A stretch of DNA of 64,000 nt from Eikenella glucosivorans (lineage in GTDB: Bacteria; Pseudomonadota; Gammaproteobacteria; Burkholderiales; Neisseriaceae). Where the stretch lies: positions 230,684-294,683 of the forward strand of contig NZ_JACSGR010000002.1 of the NCBI RefSeq assembly GCF_016025525.2, given 5' to 3'. Shown here piece after piece: positions 6,969 to 14,914 of the stretch; the stretch's first letter is position 1, and each line of letters begins with the position of its first letter. The notes under the pieces are model-generated. The model was not told the DNA's origin and made no database searches. It saw only the letters and a program-made list of their open reading frames with translations. The translations under genes were made by a program, and so were the position numbers.

Positions 6969-8789
6969 TTAGCCGCGGCGGTCGGCGGCACCGAAGTGCC
7001 AGGCGCCGACGTCGAGGCGGACGCAGAGGTAGCGCCACAGCAGGGGCTGACTCACGGCGAGGGTGGCGGAGAGGGGGCGCAGCAGGGCGGTTTTGGCGGG
7101 TTCGGTGAGCAGCAGGGCGGCTTTGACGGCGGTTTGCAGCTGTTTGGGGGGAAGGGTGGTGGCGTGGATGAGGGCGTCGGCGGCAGGATGATGGGCGAGC
7201 CGGCCGGGCTGGGGGGTAGGGGCGAGGTAGGCTTTGAGCAGCAGCCAGAGCTGGGTTTGTTCGCGGCTGGTGCTCTGTTGGCTGAAGTGGAGGCGGACTT
7301 GGTCGAGCAGGGCTTGTTGGGCGGCGTCTTCCTGCATCACGAAGGCGGGCAGGAGGTGTTCGAGCAGCTCGGTGCTGGGCAGCAGGGGGTGTTGGCGGAG
7401 GCGGGCGAGTTGCTGCCAAACGAAGGGGGTGAGGGGGGTGTTCTTGCGGCGCAGAAATCCGTTTCGTTGCGTTTGAACTTCGTTGAAGCCTGTATTTTCA
7501 GGTAGCCCTTGGATTTGGAACAGACAGAGCAGGGCGGCGGAGGCGTGTTCGCCGTCGAGGGCGGCGGCCTGCCAGTCGGCGTGGAGTGGGAGGTGCGGGG
7601 TGGTGGGGCGGTAGCGGCGGATGCGTGCCTGCATGGTGGCTTGGCGGTGGCGGTAGCTGGCTTCGCTCTGGTCGGTAACCGGGGCGGCTTCGTCGCCGGG
7701 GGCAAAGCGGAAGTGGCCGTCGGGAAAAAAGACGGGGCTGTCGGCGCCTTCGAGTTTGGGGGCGAGGCGGCGGGCGGCGGAGGCGTCGAGCCGGCGGATG
7801 CGTTCGATGATCGGGGGGTGGGTGGCGGCGAGGCTGCCGGCGCTGATGCGGCCGAACATCATGTGGGCGTATTCGGGGGCGTGGGCGGCGTGCAGGCGGC
7901 AGCTGCCGCTGCGGGCGATTTTGCACAGGGCTTCGATGAGCGGGGCGGTTTGGCGGGTAAACTGCACGGCTGCGGCATCGGCGAGGAATTCGCGTTCGCG
8001 GCACACGGCGGCCTGCAGCCAGCCGGCAAACAGGCTGCCGATGGAGCCGAGCACAATCAGCAGGCCGCCGAAGGCTTGCAGCGGCAGGGTTTGCATGATG
8101 ATTTCGATGCCGTTGTCGAAGGGGTGGTTGTCCACATTTTTATTGCGGCGGTATTCCAGATAGTGTTCGTCGTCGCGGCCTTCGAGGAAATAGCGGCCGC
8201 TGCTGGCGATGCCTTGCAGGCCGTGCAGCCAGGCGGAGAGGCGGAGGTTGAGGCGTATGTCGCCGTGGCGGATGTGGCTGAATTCGTGGGCGATCACGGC
8301 TTGCAGCTCATCGCGGGTGAGGCGGTGTATCGCGCCTTGGGTAACGCCGATCACGGCGCGGCGCGGGCTGAGGCCGGCGGCGAAGGCGTTGATGCTGCCG
8401 TCGCGGCGCAGCAGGTAGACGGGCGGCACGGGCAGGCCGGCGGCCAGCGCGGTTTCGGCCACCACGTTGAGCAGGCGGCGTTCGGCGAAGGTGCCGTCCT
8501 GCAGCTGCAGCCGCTCGCCGCCGAGCCGTTTGGCCACGGCCTCGCCGCCGCGCCGCAGTTCGCGCAGACGGTGCAGGCTGAGGGCGACGGTGAGCAGGCA
8601 CACGAGGACGGCGGGCGGCAGGTAGTACCACCAGAGGCTGTGCCGCGGGCTGCCGAAGCCAAACATGAGCGGCAGGCTGCCGAGCACGGCGGCGGTGAGG
8701 ATGACGGTGCCGGCCAGCGCGAGCGCATACAGCACCACCAGCCGGGCGCTGCGGCGGCGTGCTTGCTGTTGGCGGCGGAAGAAGCGCAT
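6969..8789 (-). CDS. M48 family membrane metalloprotease
   Basis: A 606-residue protein with hydrophobic segments near residues 15-45, 52-72 and around 230. The zinc-protease motif HEFSH (residues 168-172) follows an HtpX-like fold, with a downstream Glu in REREFLADAAAVQF. M48 proteases cleave misfolded membrane or periplasmic proteins. This one is twice the length of HtpX and carries a large helical C-terminal region of unknown role, like other long M48 proteins. I chose the internal ATG at 8789 because signal-like basic residues (MRFFRRQQQARRR) begin there. Near residues 428-450 the frame reads through a copy of the DUS-bounded repeat (see findings). Confidence 0.85.
   Translation of the reverse strand: MRFFRRQQQARRRSARLVVLYALALAGTVILTAAVLGSLPLMFGFGSPRHSLWWYYLPPAVLVCLLTVALSLHRLRELRRGGEAVAKRLGGERLQLQDGTFAERRLLNVVAETALAAGLPVPPVYLLRRDGSINAFAAGLSPRRAVIGVTQGAIHRLTRDELQAVIAHEFSHIRHGDIRLNLRLSAWLHGLQGIASSGRYFLEGRDDEHYLEYRRNKNVDNHPFDNGIEIIMQTLPLQAFGGLLIVLGSIGSLFAGWLQAAVCREREFLADAAAVQFTRQTAPLIEALCKIARSGSCRLHAAHAPEYAHMMFGRISAGSLAATHPPIIERIRRLDASAARRLAPKLEGADSPVFFPDGHFRFAPGDEAAPVTDQSEASYRHRQATMQARIRRYRPTTPHLPLHADWQAAALDGEHASAALLCLFQIQGLPENTGFNEVQTQRNGFLRRKNTPLTPFVWQQLARLRQHPLLPSTELLEHLLPAFVMQEDAAQQALLDQVRLHFSQQSTSREQTQLWLLLKAYLAPTPQPGRLAHHPAADALIHATTLPPKQLQTAVKAALLLTEPAKTALLRPLSATLAVSQPLLWRYLCVRLDVGAWHFGAADRRG
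7447..7507. repeat. DUS-bounded repeat inside the M48 protease coding sequence, copy 3
   Basis: On the minus strand it reads GGCTACCTGAAAATACAGG, then CTTCAACGAAGTTCAAACGC and GGATTTCTGCGCCGCAAG. This matches the order of blocks in the intergenic copies. It is translated in frame as GLPENTGFNEV followed by a basic segment. Confidence 0.65.
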
Positions 8790-9098
8790 GGGGGAATCCG
8801 TGTGCGGGAGGGATGGGCTGAATATAGCCAATCCGGCGGGGTTTGGCAAAGGGTTGGGGCTACCTGAAAATGGTTTGGCGGCAGGGGAAAGTTTTCATGT
8901 AGCCTGTTGTTTGGTAAAGGAGGCTACCTGAAAACTAGGGAGGGAAACAAAGCAAACCTTTCGTAAAAGAAAGGGGCAAGCAGGGTTTTAGGTACCCTTT
9001 GGTAGGCATTAGAGGCTACCTGAAAAATTCCATCGAAGGCAAGCCAACCCCGCGCCGGCGCAATCTCGGGTAAGATAGCGCTTTTTTCGGAGACAGCT
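8790..9098. other. 309-bp divergent intergenic region between M48 protease and cmk
   Basis: No gene seen. It contains four DUS or near-DUS copies (8867, a variant at 8895, 8931, 9013), a TTTCGTAAAAGAAA palindrome near 8957, and a likely cmk -10 element TAAGAT at 9071-9076. Promoters for both neighbouring genes must lie here. Confidence 0.5.
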
Positions 9099-9752
9099 AT
9101 GCCGCAGAAAGTAATCGCAATCGACGGGCCGAGCGCATCGGGCAAAGGCACGGTGGCGCAGCGCGTGGCCGAGGCGCTGGGTTGGGCCTATCTCGATTCC
9201 GGCGCGCTCTATCGCATCACCGCACTATATGCCCGCCGCCAAGGCGCGGATTGGGGCGACGAAGCGGCAGTGGCCGCGCTGGCGCAGGCTTTGCCGGCCG
9301 AGTTTGCCGGCGGCGCCGTATTGCTGGACGGGGAAGACGTGTCCGCCGCCATCCGCAGCGAGGAAATCGGCATGGGTGCCTCGCGGGTGGCGGCGCTGCC
9401 GGCGGTGCGCGCGGCTTTGCTGCAACGGCAGCGCGCGTTTCTAACCGAACAAGGCCTGGTGGCCGACGGGCGCGACATGGGCTCGGTGGTGTTCCCCGAC
9501 GCCGTGCTCAAAGTGTTCCTCACCGCCAGCGCCCAAGTGCGCGCCGAACGCCGCGCCCGGCAAATCGGCGAGCCGCTTTCAGGCGGGCGTTTTGAGTGCA
9601 TCCTAGCCGCCATCGAAGCGCGCGACGAAGCCGACCGCAAGCGCGCCGTTGCGCCGCTGCAAAGGCTGCCCGAGGCCCGCCTGCTCGACACTTCTGCACT
9701 CACCATCGAAGAATCGGTAAAAAAAGTGCTTGATTGGTATCGGGAAAAATAA
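9099..9752 (+). CDS. cmk: cytidylate kinase
   Basis: Phosphorylates CMP and dCMP with ATP in the cytoplasm, recycling pyrimidine nucleotides. The 217-residue product starts with the P-loop IAIDGPSASGKGT and continues with LDSGALYR, DGRDMGSVVFPDA and RRARQ, all standard for bacterial CMP kinase; the length is normal. GGAGACAG lies 8-10 bp before the ATG, a good ribosome-binding site. rpsA follows 198 bp later, the cmk-rpsA-ihfB order being conserved in many proteobacteria. A -10 element immediately after cmk suggests rpsA also has its own promoter. Confidence 0.96.
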   Translation: MPQKVIAIDGPSASGKGTVAQRVAEALGWAYLDSGALYRITALYARRQGADWGDEAAVAALAQALPAEFAGGAVLLDGEDVSAAIRSEEIGMGASRVAALPAVRAALLQRQRAFLTEQGLVADGRDMGSVVFPDAVLKVFLTASAQVRAERRARQIGEPLSGGRFECILAAIEARDEADRKRAVAPLQRLPEARLLDTSALTIEESVKKVLDWYREK

Positions 9753-9760
9753 ACTTGCTG

Positions 9761-9766
9761 TATAAT
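9761..9766 (+). promoter_or_regulatory. -10 box of the rpsA-ihfB operon
   Basis: TGTATAATGCCG contains a consensus TATAAT with extended TG, nine bases after the cmk stop. A good -35 hexamer at 17 bp is not obvious. The transcript would have a leader of about 180 bases. Confidence 0.6.
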
Positions 9767-9868
9767 GCCGCGTTTTCAGCGCATCCGCCCTGTTTTGAGG
9801 CGCGTGTGCTGCATAATCGGTTGATTGATTGCTTTTCCGTTAAAGACAAGCAAACAGATTAAACCCCT

Positions 9869-9897
9869 GCCTGCCGCGCCAAGGGCGGCAGGCTTTT
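9869..9897 (+). promoter_or_regulatory. GC-rich hairpin in the rpsA leader
   Basis: GCCTGCCGC (9869-9877) pairs perfectly with GCGGCAGGC (9885-9893) and is followed by TTTT. It looks like an intrinsic terminator but lies 50 bases upstream of rpsA, inside its presumed leader. It could attenuate rpsA transcription or shape its translation start. Confidence 0.55.
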
Positions 9898-9950
9898 AGC
9901 AACCTCAACCCTCCGCACTCCTTGGCCGTGCGTGGAAAAGACAAAACCTT

Positions 9951-11627
9951 ATGGAAAATTTTGCCCAGTTACTGGAAGAATACTCAGCCGTACAAGAAAT
10001 GAACCAGGGCGAGGTGATCACCGCCGAAGTGGTGGCGATTACCGACAAACACGTGATCGTGAACGCCGGCCTGAAATCCGAATCCCTGATTGATCTGGAC
10101 GAATTCAAAAACGCCCAGGGCGAGCTGGAAGTGAAAGTAGGCGATTTCGTTACCGTAACCATCGAATCGGTGGAAAACGGCTTCGGCGAAACCAAGCTCT
10201 CGCGCGAAAAAGCCAAACGCGCCGCCGATTGGCTGGCTTTGGAAGAAGCCATGGAAAGCGGCGAGATCCTCTCCGGCGTGATCAACGGCAAGGTCAAAGG
10301 CGGCCTCACCGTGATGATCAACAGCATCCGCGCCTTCCTGCCCGGCTCGCTGGTGGACGTGCGCCCGGTGAAAGACACCTCTCACTTTGAAGGCAAAGAA
10401 GTGGAATTCAAAGTGATCAAACTGGACAGAAAACGCAACAACGTGGTGGTGTCCCGCCGCGCCGTGCTGGAAGAAACCCTGGGCGAAGAGCGCCAGGCCC
10501 TGCTGGAAAGCCTGCAGGAAGGCACCGTGGTAAAAGGCATCGTGAAGAACATCACCGACTACGGCGCATTCGTGGACTTGGGCGGCATCGACGGCTTGCT
10601 GCACATCACCGATTTGGCTTGGCGCCGCGTGAAACACCCGAGCGAAGTGCTGGAAGTGGGCCAGGAAGTGGAAGCCAAAGTGCTTAAGTTCGACCAAGAC
10701 CGCAGCCGCGTGTCTCTGGGTATGAAACAGCTGGGCGAAGACCCCTGGAGCGGCCTTGCCCGCCGTTACCCTGCCCGCACTCGCCTGTTCGGCAAGGTAA
10801 CCAACCTCACCGACTACGGCGCATTCGTTGAAATCGAGCAGGGCATCGAAGGCTTGGTACACGTTTCCGAAATGGACTGGACCAACAAAAACGTACACCC
10901 GAGCAAGGTTGTGCAGCTGGGCGACGAAGTGGAAGTGATGATTCTGGATATCGACGAAGACCGCCGCCGCATCAGCCTGGGCATGAAACAATGCCAGGCC
11001 AACCCGTGGGAAGAATTTGCTGCCAACTTCAACAAAGGCGACAAACTCACCGGCGCCGTGAAATCCATCACCGACTTCGGCATTTTCGTGGGTCTGCCCG
11101 GCAATATCGACGGCCTGGTGCACCTCTCCGACCTCTCTTGGAGCGAAAGCGGCGAAGAAGCCGTGCGCAAATACAAAAAAGGCGAAGATGTGGAAGCCGT
11201 TGTATTGTCTATCGATGTGGAGAAAGAGCGCATCAGCCTGGGCATCAAGCAGCTTGAAGGCGACCCCTTCGGCACCTACATCAGCATCAACGACAAAGGC
11301 GCCTTGGTGAAAGGCACCGTGAAATCCGTTGAAGCCAAGGGCGCCGAAGTGCAGCTGGCCGATGAAGTGGTGGGCTACCTGCCCGCTTCCGAGTTCGACA
11401 GCGAGCGCGTGGAAGACCTGACCACCAAGCTGAAAGAAGGCGACGAAGTGGAAGCCGTGATCGTTACGGTAGACCGCAAAAACCGCAACATCAAGCTTTC
11501 CGTGAAAGCCCGCACCGCCAAAGAAAACCGCGAAGCGCTCAACACCGTGAACGCTGCGGCCAGCCATGCCGGCACCACTAGCCTGGGCGACCTCCTGAAG
11601 GCCAAGCTGGGCGGCGACAACGAATAA
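9951..11627 (+). CDS. rpsA: 30S ribosomal protein S1
   Basis: Binds mRNA on the small ribosomal subunit and helps initiation on structured or leaderless mRNAs. The 558 residues match the usual size. About six S1/OB repeats are visible through recurring pieces: GAFVDLGGIDGLLHITDL, DYGAFVEIEQGIEGLVHVSE, FGIFVGLPGNIDGLVHLSD and RISLGMKQ or RISLGIKQ. Upstream of the ATG there is no strong Shine-Dalgarno sequence, which is known for S1 mRNAs that are autoregulated by S1. ihfB follows 11 bp downstream in the same operon. Codon use is biased to the preferred set, as expected of a highly expressed gene. Confidence 0.98.
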   Translation: MENFAQLLEEYSAVQEMNQGEVITAEVVAITDKHVIVNAGLKSESLIDLDEFKNAQGELEVKVGDFVTVTIESVENGFGETKLSREKAKRAADWLALEEAMESGEILSGVINGKVKGGLTVMINSIRAFLPGSLVDVRPVKDTSHFEGKEVEFKVIKLDRKRNNVVVSRRAVLEETLGEERQALLESLQEGTVVKGIVKNITDYGAFVDLGGIDGLLHITDLAWRRVKHPSEVLEVGQEVEAKVLKFDQDRSRVSLGMKQLGEDPWSGLARRYPARTRLFGKVTNLTDYGAFVEIEQGIEGLVHVSEMDWTNKNVHPSKVVQLGDEVEVMILDIDEDRRRISLGMKQCQANPWEEFAANFNKGDKLTGAVKSITDFGIFVGLPGNIDGLVHLSDLSWSESGEEAVRKYKKGEDVEAVVLSIDVEKERISLGIKQLEGDPFGTYISINDKGALVKGTVKSVEAKGAEVQLADEVVGYLPASEFDSERVEDLTTKLKEGDEVEAVIVTVDRKNRNIKLSVKARTAKENREALNTVNAAASHAGTTSLGDLLKAKLGGDNE

Positions 11628-11638
11628 GGATGCTGTAA

Positions 11639-11941
11639 ATGACCAAATCAGAGTTGATGGCCCATATGGCCGAAAAATACCTGGCTCAGGGGCATGCCCG
11701 CCTGGCAGTGAAAGACGTGGAGCAGAGCGTGAAAGTTTTGGTGGATGCCATGACCCGCGCCCTGGCCCGCGGCCAGCGTATCGAGATTCGCGGGTTTGGC
11801 AGTTTCGACCTGAACCACCGCCCGGCCCGCGTGGGCCGCAATCCGAAAACCGGCGAAAAAGTGAACGTGCCCGAGAAATACGTGCCGCACTTCAAAGCCG
11901 GCAAGGAGCTGCGCGAACGCGTGGACCAGGCCGCCAAGTAA
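11639..11941 (+). CDS. ihfB: integration host factor subunit beta
   Basis: A 100-residue HU/IHF-family DNA-bending protein that pairs with IhfA. It shows the core RGFGSFDLNHRPARVGRNPKTG with the DNA-minor-groove arm (RNPKTGE), plus VPHFKAGKELRERV at the end. The IHF-beta type is indicated by the short N-terminus MTKSELM and the position directly after rpsA, as in other proteobacteria. AAGGA stands about 8 bp before the ATG. A perfect DUS hairpin with T tract follows and should end the operon. Confidence 0.97.
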   Translation: MTKSELMAHMAEKYLAQGHARLAVKDVEQSVKVLVDAMTRALARGQRIEIRGFGSFDLNHRPARVGRNPKTGEKVNVPEKYVPHFKAGKELRERVDQAAK

Positions 11942-11959
11942 GACTGGCTTGAGCTGAAG

Positions 11960-11993
11960 AAAAGGCTACCTGAAAATTTCAGGTAGCCTTTTT
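11960..11993 (+). terminator. DUS inverted-pair terminator after ihfB
   Basis: Two DUS copies face each other almost without a loop (AAAAGGCTACCTGAAA then TTTCAGGTAGCCTTTTT), giving a long hairpin followed by five T residues. This is the classic neisserial arrangement of an uptake-sequence pair acting as an intrinsic terminator. Confidence 0.85.
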
Positions 11994-12016
11994 GTTGCTT
12001 GGTGGATAGGGAGTTG

Positions 12017-12098
12017 GCTACCTGAAAAATTCAGCTGCACAAGAAACTTGCTTTGCTTGTTTTAACTGCGCTGAAGATTACGCTTTTAGGTAGCCTTT
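12017..12098. repeat. DUS-bounded intergenic repeat, degenerate copy
   Basis: Opens with GGCTACCTGAAAAATTCAG and closes with TTTTAACTGCGCTGAAGATT, then CGCTTTTAGGTAGCC. It has the same end blocks as the other copies with a diverged centre. It precedes the 3' end of the nitroreductase gene. Confidence 0.5.
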
Positions 12099-12118
12099 CT
12101 TTGATCTATAGGCAGCTA

Positions 12119-12670
12119 TTACCAATAGCTCACAAACTCCGCCAAATCGGTATTTTTGCCGCCGGCGGCTTCTTTCTGCGCGGTGCCGATCATCAGCAGG
12201 CCGATGATTTTGTCGTGCTTTTCGCAGGCGAAGGCTTCGCGCAGGGCGGTGCAGTTGACCCACAGGCCGGTGAGCCACACGTTGTCGAAGCCTTGCGCCT
12301 TGGCGGCCAGCTGGATGGCGTAGGCGGCGCAGCCGGCGCTGAGCACTTGTTCCCATTCGGGTTTGGGCTTGAGGCAGTTCAGGTCGGGCTTGGCCACCAC
12401 GCCGATCATCATCGGCGCCATCTGCCCCACGGCTTCGGCCTTGCGCGCCGCTTCGCCGCCAATTTCGGCCGCGCATTGGCCGAGCACGTGGCGGAAGGTT
12501 TGCCAGCCGGCCTCGCTCTGCACCACGATGAAGTGCCACGGCGTATGGTTGCCGTGATCGGGCACCTGCGTGGCGGCTTGCAGGATGGTTTCCAGCTGGG
12601 CGGCATCGGGCCCGGGCGCGGTGAGGAGGCGCACGGAGCGGCGGGTGGTGAGCAAATCTAGGGTGTTCAT
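12119..12670 (-). CDS. nitroreductase family protein (YdjA-like)
   Basis: A 183-residue FMN-dependent oxidoreductase. The N-terminal TTRRSVR is the FMN-phosphate-binding arginine motif of the family, and GNHTPWHFIVV and CAAYAIQLAAKAQGFDNVWLTG match the short YdjA-type enzymes rather than the roughly 220-residue NfsB type. These reduce nitro or quinone compounds with NAD(P)H; the physiological substrate is usually unknown. The gene is alone on its strand, its 3' end facing the ihfB terminator. Confidence 0.88.
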   Translation of the reverse strand: MNTLDLLTTRRSVRLLTAPGPDAAQLETILQAATQVPDHGNHTPWHFIVVQSEAGWQTFRHVLGQCAAEIGGEAARKAEAVGQMAPMMIGVVAKPDLNCLKPKPEWEQVLSAGCAAYAIQLAAKAQGFDNVWLTGLWVNCTALREAFACEKHDKIIGLLMIGTAQKEAAGGKNTDLAEFVSYW

Positions 12671-12734
12671 ATGGTTGATTCCTTGTGTGCGTTGAAAACA
12701 GAAACGCCGTGCTTATACCACACGCCCTGCGTTC

Positions 12735-12817
12735 AGGCTACCTGAAAGCGTCAGCTTCAACGAAGTTAAAACGATGTCTTGGCGTATAGCCAAGGCTGAG
12801 GTTCTGCAAAGCTAAAA
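12735..12817. repeat. DUS-bounded intergenic repeat, full copy
   Basis: Starts at AGGCTACCTGAAAGCGTCAG, continues CTTCAACGAAGTTAAAACGA, then the hairpin TGTCTTGGC-GTATA-GCCAAGGC, and ends TTCTGCAAAGCTAAAA. It is one of the best-preserved members and lies between the nitroreductase and bcp genes. Confidence 0.75.
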
Positions 12818-12848
12818 ATTGCCGGCCTCGCCCTGCAGCGTTTGGCGA

Positions 12849-12854
12849 TATAAT
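12849..12854 (+). promoter_or_regulatory. -10 box of the bcp operon
   Basis: GCGATATAATGCGCAC carries a consensus TATAAT, 33 bp before the bcp ATG and just right of a DUS-bounded repeat. Confidence 0.55.
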
Positions 12855-12886
12855 GCGCACATTTTCCATCCACCCGAAAGCCCGCC

Positions 12887-13336
12887 ATGAGCGCCAACTA
12901 CCTCTTCACCCTGCCCGACCAAAACGGCAACGAATTCGCTGCCGCCGGCCACCTGCCGCTGGTGCTGTATTTCTACCCCAAAGACAGCACGCCCGGCTGC
13001 ACCACCGAAGCGCAGGAATTCAGCGCGCTCTTGCCCGAATTTCAGGCGCTCGGTTTCCAGGTGGCCGGCGTATCGCGCGACAGCGTGGCCAGCCACCAGA
13101 AATTCGTGTGCAAATACGCGCTGGAAGTGCCGCTCCTTTCAGACAAAGACGAAACCGTGTGCCGCCTGTTTGACGTGATAAAAGAGAAAAACATGTATGG
13201 CAAAAAAGTGTTCGGTATCGAGCGCAGCACCTTTGTGCTGGACGCACAAGGCAATATCACGCGCGAATGGCGCAAAGTGAAAGCCGCCGGCCACGCCCAA
13301 GCCGTGCTCGACGCACTGCGGGAACAGGCGGAATAG
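12887..13336 (+). CDS. bcp: thioredoxin-dependent thiol peroxidase (bacterioferritin comigratory protein)
   Basis: Reduces hydrogen peroxide and alkyl hydroperoxides in the cytoplasm using thioredoxin. The 149-residue product has the BCP/PrxQ motif YPKDSTPGCTTEA with the peroxidatic Cys near residue 43. Many BCP proteins have a resolving Cys five residues later; here that position is not Cys, and the only other cysteines are in KFVCKY and ETVCRLF. It may therefore work as a 1-Cys enzyme or use a distant resolving Cys. It is the first of a tight trio with ogt (10 bp away) and xerD. Confidence 0.93.
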   Translation: MSANYLFTLPDQNGNEFAAAGHLPLVLYFYPKDSTPGCTTEAQEFSALLPEFQALGFQVAGVSRDSVASHQKFVCKYALEVPLLSDKDETVCRLFDVIKEKNMYGKKVFGIERSTFVLDAQGNITREWRKVKAAGHAQAVLDALREQAE

Positions 13337-13346
13337 GGGTGCGGAG

Positions 13347-13811
13347 ATGCAATACCGATACGAAGCCCCGTTCGGCACGCTGATCTGCCGTTTCGAGGGC
13401 GCCAAGCTCACCGAAATCCTGCTCGGCGACGAGCGCATCGACTTCCTGCCCCTGCTGCCGGAAAACAGTGCGCTCGCCCGCGGGCTGGACGGCTATTTTT
13501 CAGGTAGCCTCCACGCTTTGCCCAAAGTGGCCGAAATTCCGCCCGGCACACCGTTTCAGCGCCAAGTGTGGGCGCAGATTGCCGGCATCCCGCCCGGGCA
13601 AACCCTCAGCTACCAACAAATTGCCGAACGCATCGGCAGCCACCCGCGCCCGGTGGGCGGCGCCTGCGGCAAAAACCCGCTGCCGCTCCTGATACCCTGC
13701 CACCGCGTGCTTTCCGCAAGCGGGCTGGGAGGCTTCAGCATGGGCGGCGACAGCGAGCGCGGCCTGGCGGTGAAACGCTGGCTGCTCAAGCACGAAGGCA
13801 TCACATGGTGA
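13347..13811 (+). CDS. ogt: methylated-DNA--[protein]-cysteine S-methyltransferase
   Basis: A suicide DNA-repair protein that takes the methyl group from O6-methylguanine onto its own cysteine. The 154 residues contain the acceptor motif IPCHRVL, preceded by GQTLSYQQIAERIG (helix-turn-helix) and RPVGGACGKNPLPLL, all typical of Ogt/MGMT. An in-frame inverted DUS gives FSGSL near residue 51 in the variable N-terminal domain, where an insertion is tolerated. Its last seven bases overlap the xerD start, so translation is probably coupled. Confidence 0.94.
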   Translation: MQYRYEAPFGTLICRFEGAKLTEILLGDERIDFLPLLPENSALARGLDGYFSGSLHALPKVAEIPPGTPFQRQVWAQIAGIPPGQTLSYQQIAERIGSHPRPVGGACGKNPLPLLIPCHRVLSASGLGGFSMGGDSERGLAVKRWLLKHEGITW

Positions 13812-14710
13812 AAACAGCCGAGCCGCTGCCGCCGCGTTGGCAAGACCCCATCGAGCAAACGCTGGACGACCTCTTCCTCACCCGCCAGCTCTCCGCCAAC
13901 ACCCTGGCCGGCTACCGGCGCGATTTGGAAAAGGTCGCCCGCCGCCTGCAATCGCGCGATACCGATTGGCTGCAGGCCGATGCTGCCGGGCTGGCAGAAG
14001 CCGTGTATGCCCACAGCGAGAAACCCGCCTCACAAGCCCGCGCCCTCTCCGCCGTGAAGCAGCTCTACGGCCTGCTGCAGCTGCAAAACCGCCGCAGCGA
14101 CAACCCCACGCAAACCCTCTCCCCGCCGCGCAACGGCCGCGCCCTGCCGCCGCTCATCAGCGAAGCGCAAATCGACGTGCTGCTTGCCGCGCCCAACACC
14201 GACACCGTTTTCGGCCTGCGCGACAAAGCCGTGCTCGAAACCCTGTATGCCTCCGGCCTGCGCGTGTCCGAGGCCGCCGAAATGCAGTTGCAGGATTTGG
14301 ATTTGCAGCGCGGCGTGGTGACCGTCATCGGCAAGGGCAATAAGCAGCGCATCGTGCCGCTGGGCGCCGAAGCCGTGTACTGGCTGGAACGCTACCTGAA
14401 AGAAGCGCGCGGCAGGCTGCTCAGGCAAACCCCTTGCGATTTCGTATTTGTGGGGCAGAAGCGCATGGGCATCAGCCGCCAGCTGGTGTGGCAGATGGTG
14501 AAGCGCTATGCGGCCGATGCCGGCATTGCCGCGCTCAGCCCGCACGGCCTGCGCCACGCCTTCGCCACCCATCTGGTGAACCACGGCGCCGATTTGCGCA
14601 GCGTGCAGATGATGCTCGGCCACGCCAGCCTGAACACCACGCAAATCTACACCCATGTGGCCAACGAGCGGCTCAAGCAGATGGTGGAGCGGCACCATCC
14701 GCGGGGGTAG
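13805..14710 (+). CDS. xerD: site-specific tyrosine recombinase XerD
   Basis: With XerC it resolves chromosome dimers at dif during cell division. The 301 residues contain the SAM-like N-terminal domain and the catalytic residues of tyrosine recombinases: Arg in ASGLRVSE, Lys in GKGNKQR, HGLRHAFATH, GHASL and the nucleophile Tyr in TQIYTHV. The C-terminal HHPRG resembles XerD rather than XerC. I chose the ATG that overlaps the ogt stop; the longer frame runs through ogt. XerC versus XerD is inferred from the C-terminus. Confidence 0.9.
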   Translation: MVKTAEPLPPRWQDPIEQTLDDLFLTRQLSANTLAGYRRDLEKVARRLQSRDTDWLQADAAGLAEAVYAHSEKPASQARALSAVKQLYGLLQLQNRRSDNPTQTLSPPRNGRALPPLISEAQIDVLLAAPNTDTVFGLRDKAVLETLYASGLRVSEAAEMQLQDLDLQRGVVTVIGKGNKQRIVPLGAEAVYWLERYLKEARGRLLRQTPCDFVFVGQKRMGISRQLVWQMVKRYAADAGIAALSPHGLRHAFATHLVNHGADLRSVQMMLGHASLNTTQIYTHVANERLKQMVERHHPRG

Positions 14711-14732
14711 CGGCGGAAAGCGGCATGGTTGG

Positions 14733-14763
14733 TTTTCAGGTAGCCTCTGAGGCTACCTGAAAA
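14733..14763. terminator. DUS inverted pair after xerD
   Basis: TTTTCAGGTAGCCT and AGGCTACCTGAAAA are separated by only CTG, forming a 14-bp stem followed by A and T residues. It probably ends the bcp-ogt-xerD transcript, although the T tract is interrupted. Confidence 0.55.
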
Positions 14764-14914
14764 ATTTTCCGCCCACCCAAACATGCAAACAAGTTTATCA
14801 AACAAGCGGACGCTTCCCGCCCGGCAGGCCGCCCGCCAGCTTTTCAGGTAGCCTGCCAGGCCGTTTTGTGGGAAAATCCGCACATTTAAAATTATTCAAA
14901 TCGGGCGAAATATT

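Noticed and set aside
7200..7230. G-rich run (GGGCTGGGGGGTAGGGG) in the M48 protease gene as a phase-variation tract
   Set aside because: The longest homopolymer is only six bases and the frame is intact; too short to support slippage regulation.
9984..11567. 527-codon open frame on the minus strand opposite rpsA
   Set aside because: It is a shadow of biased codon use in rpsA: the product is rich in His, Phe, Ala and Val with no family motif, and rpsA is certain.
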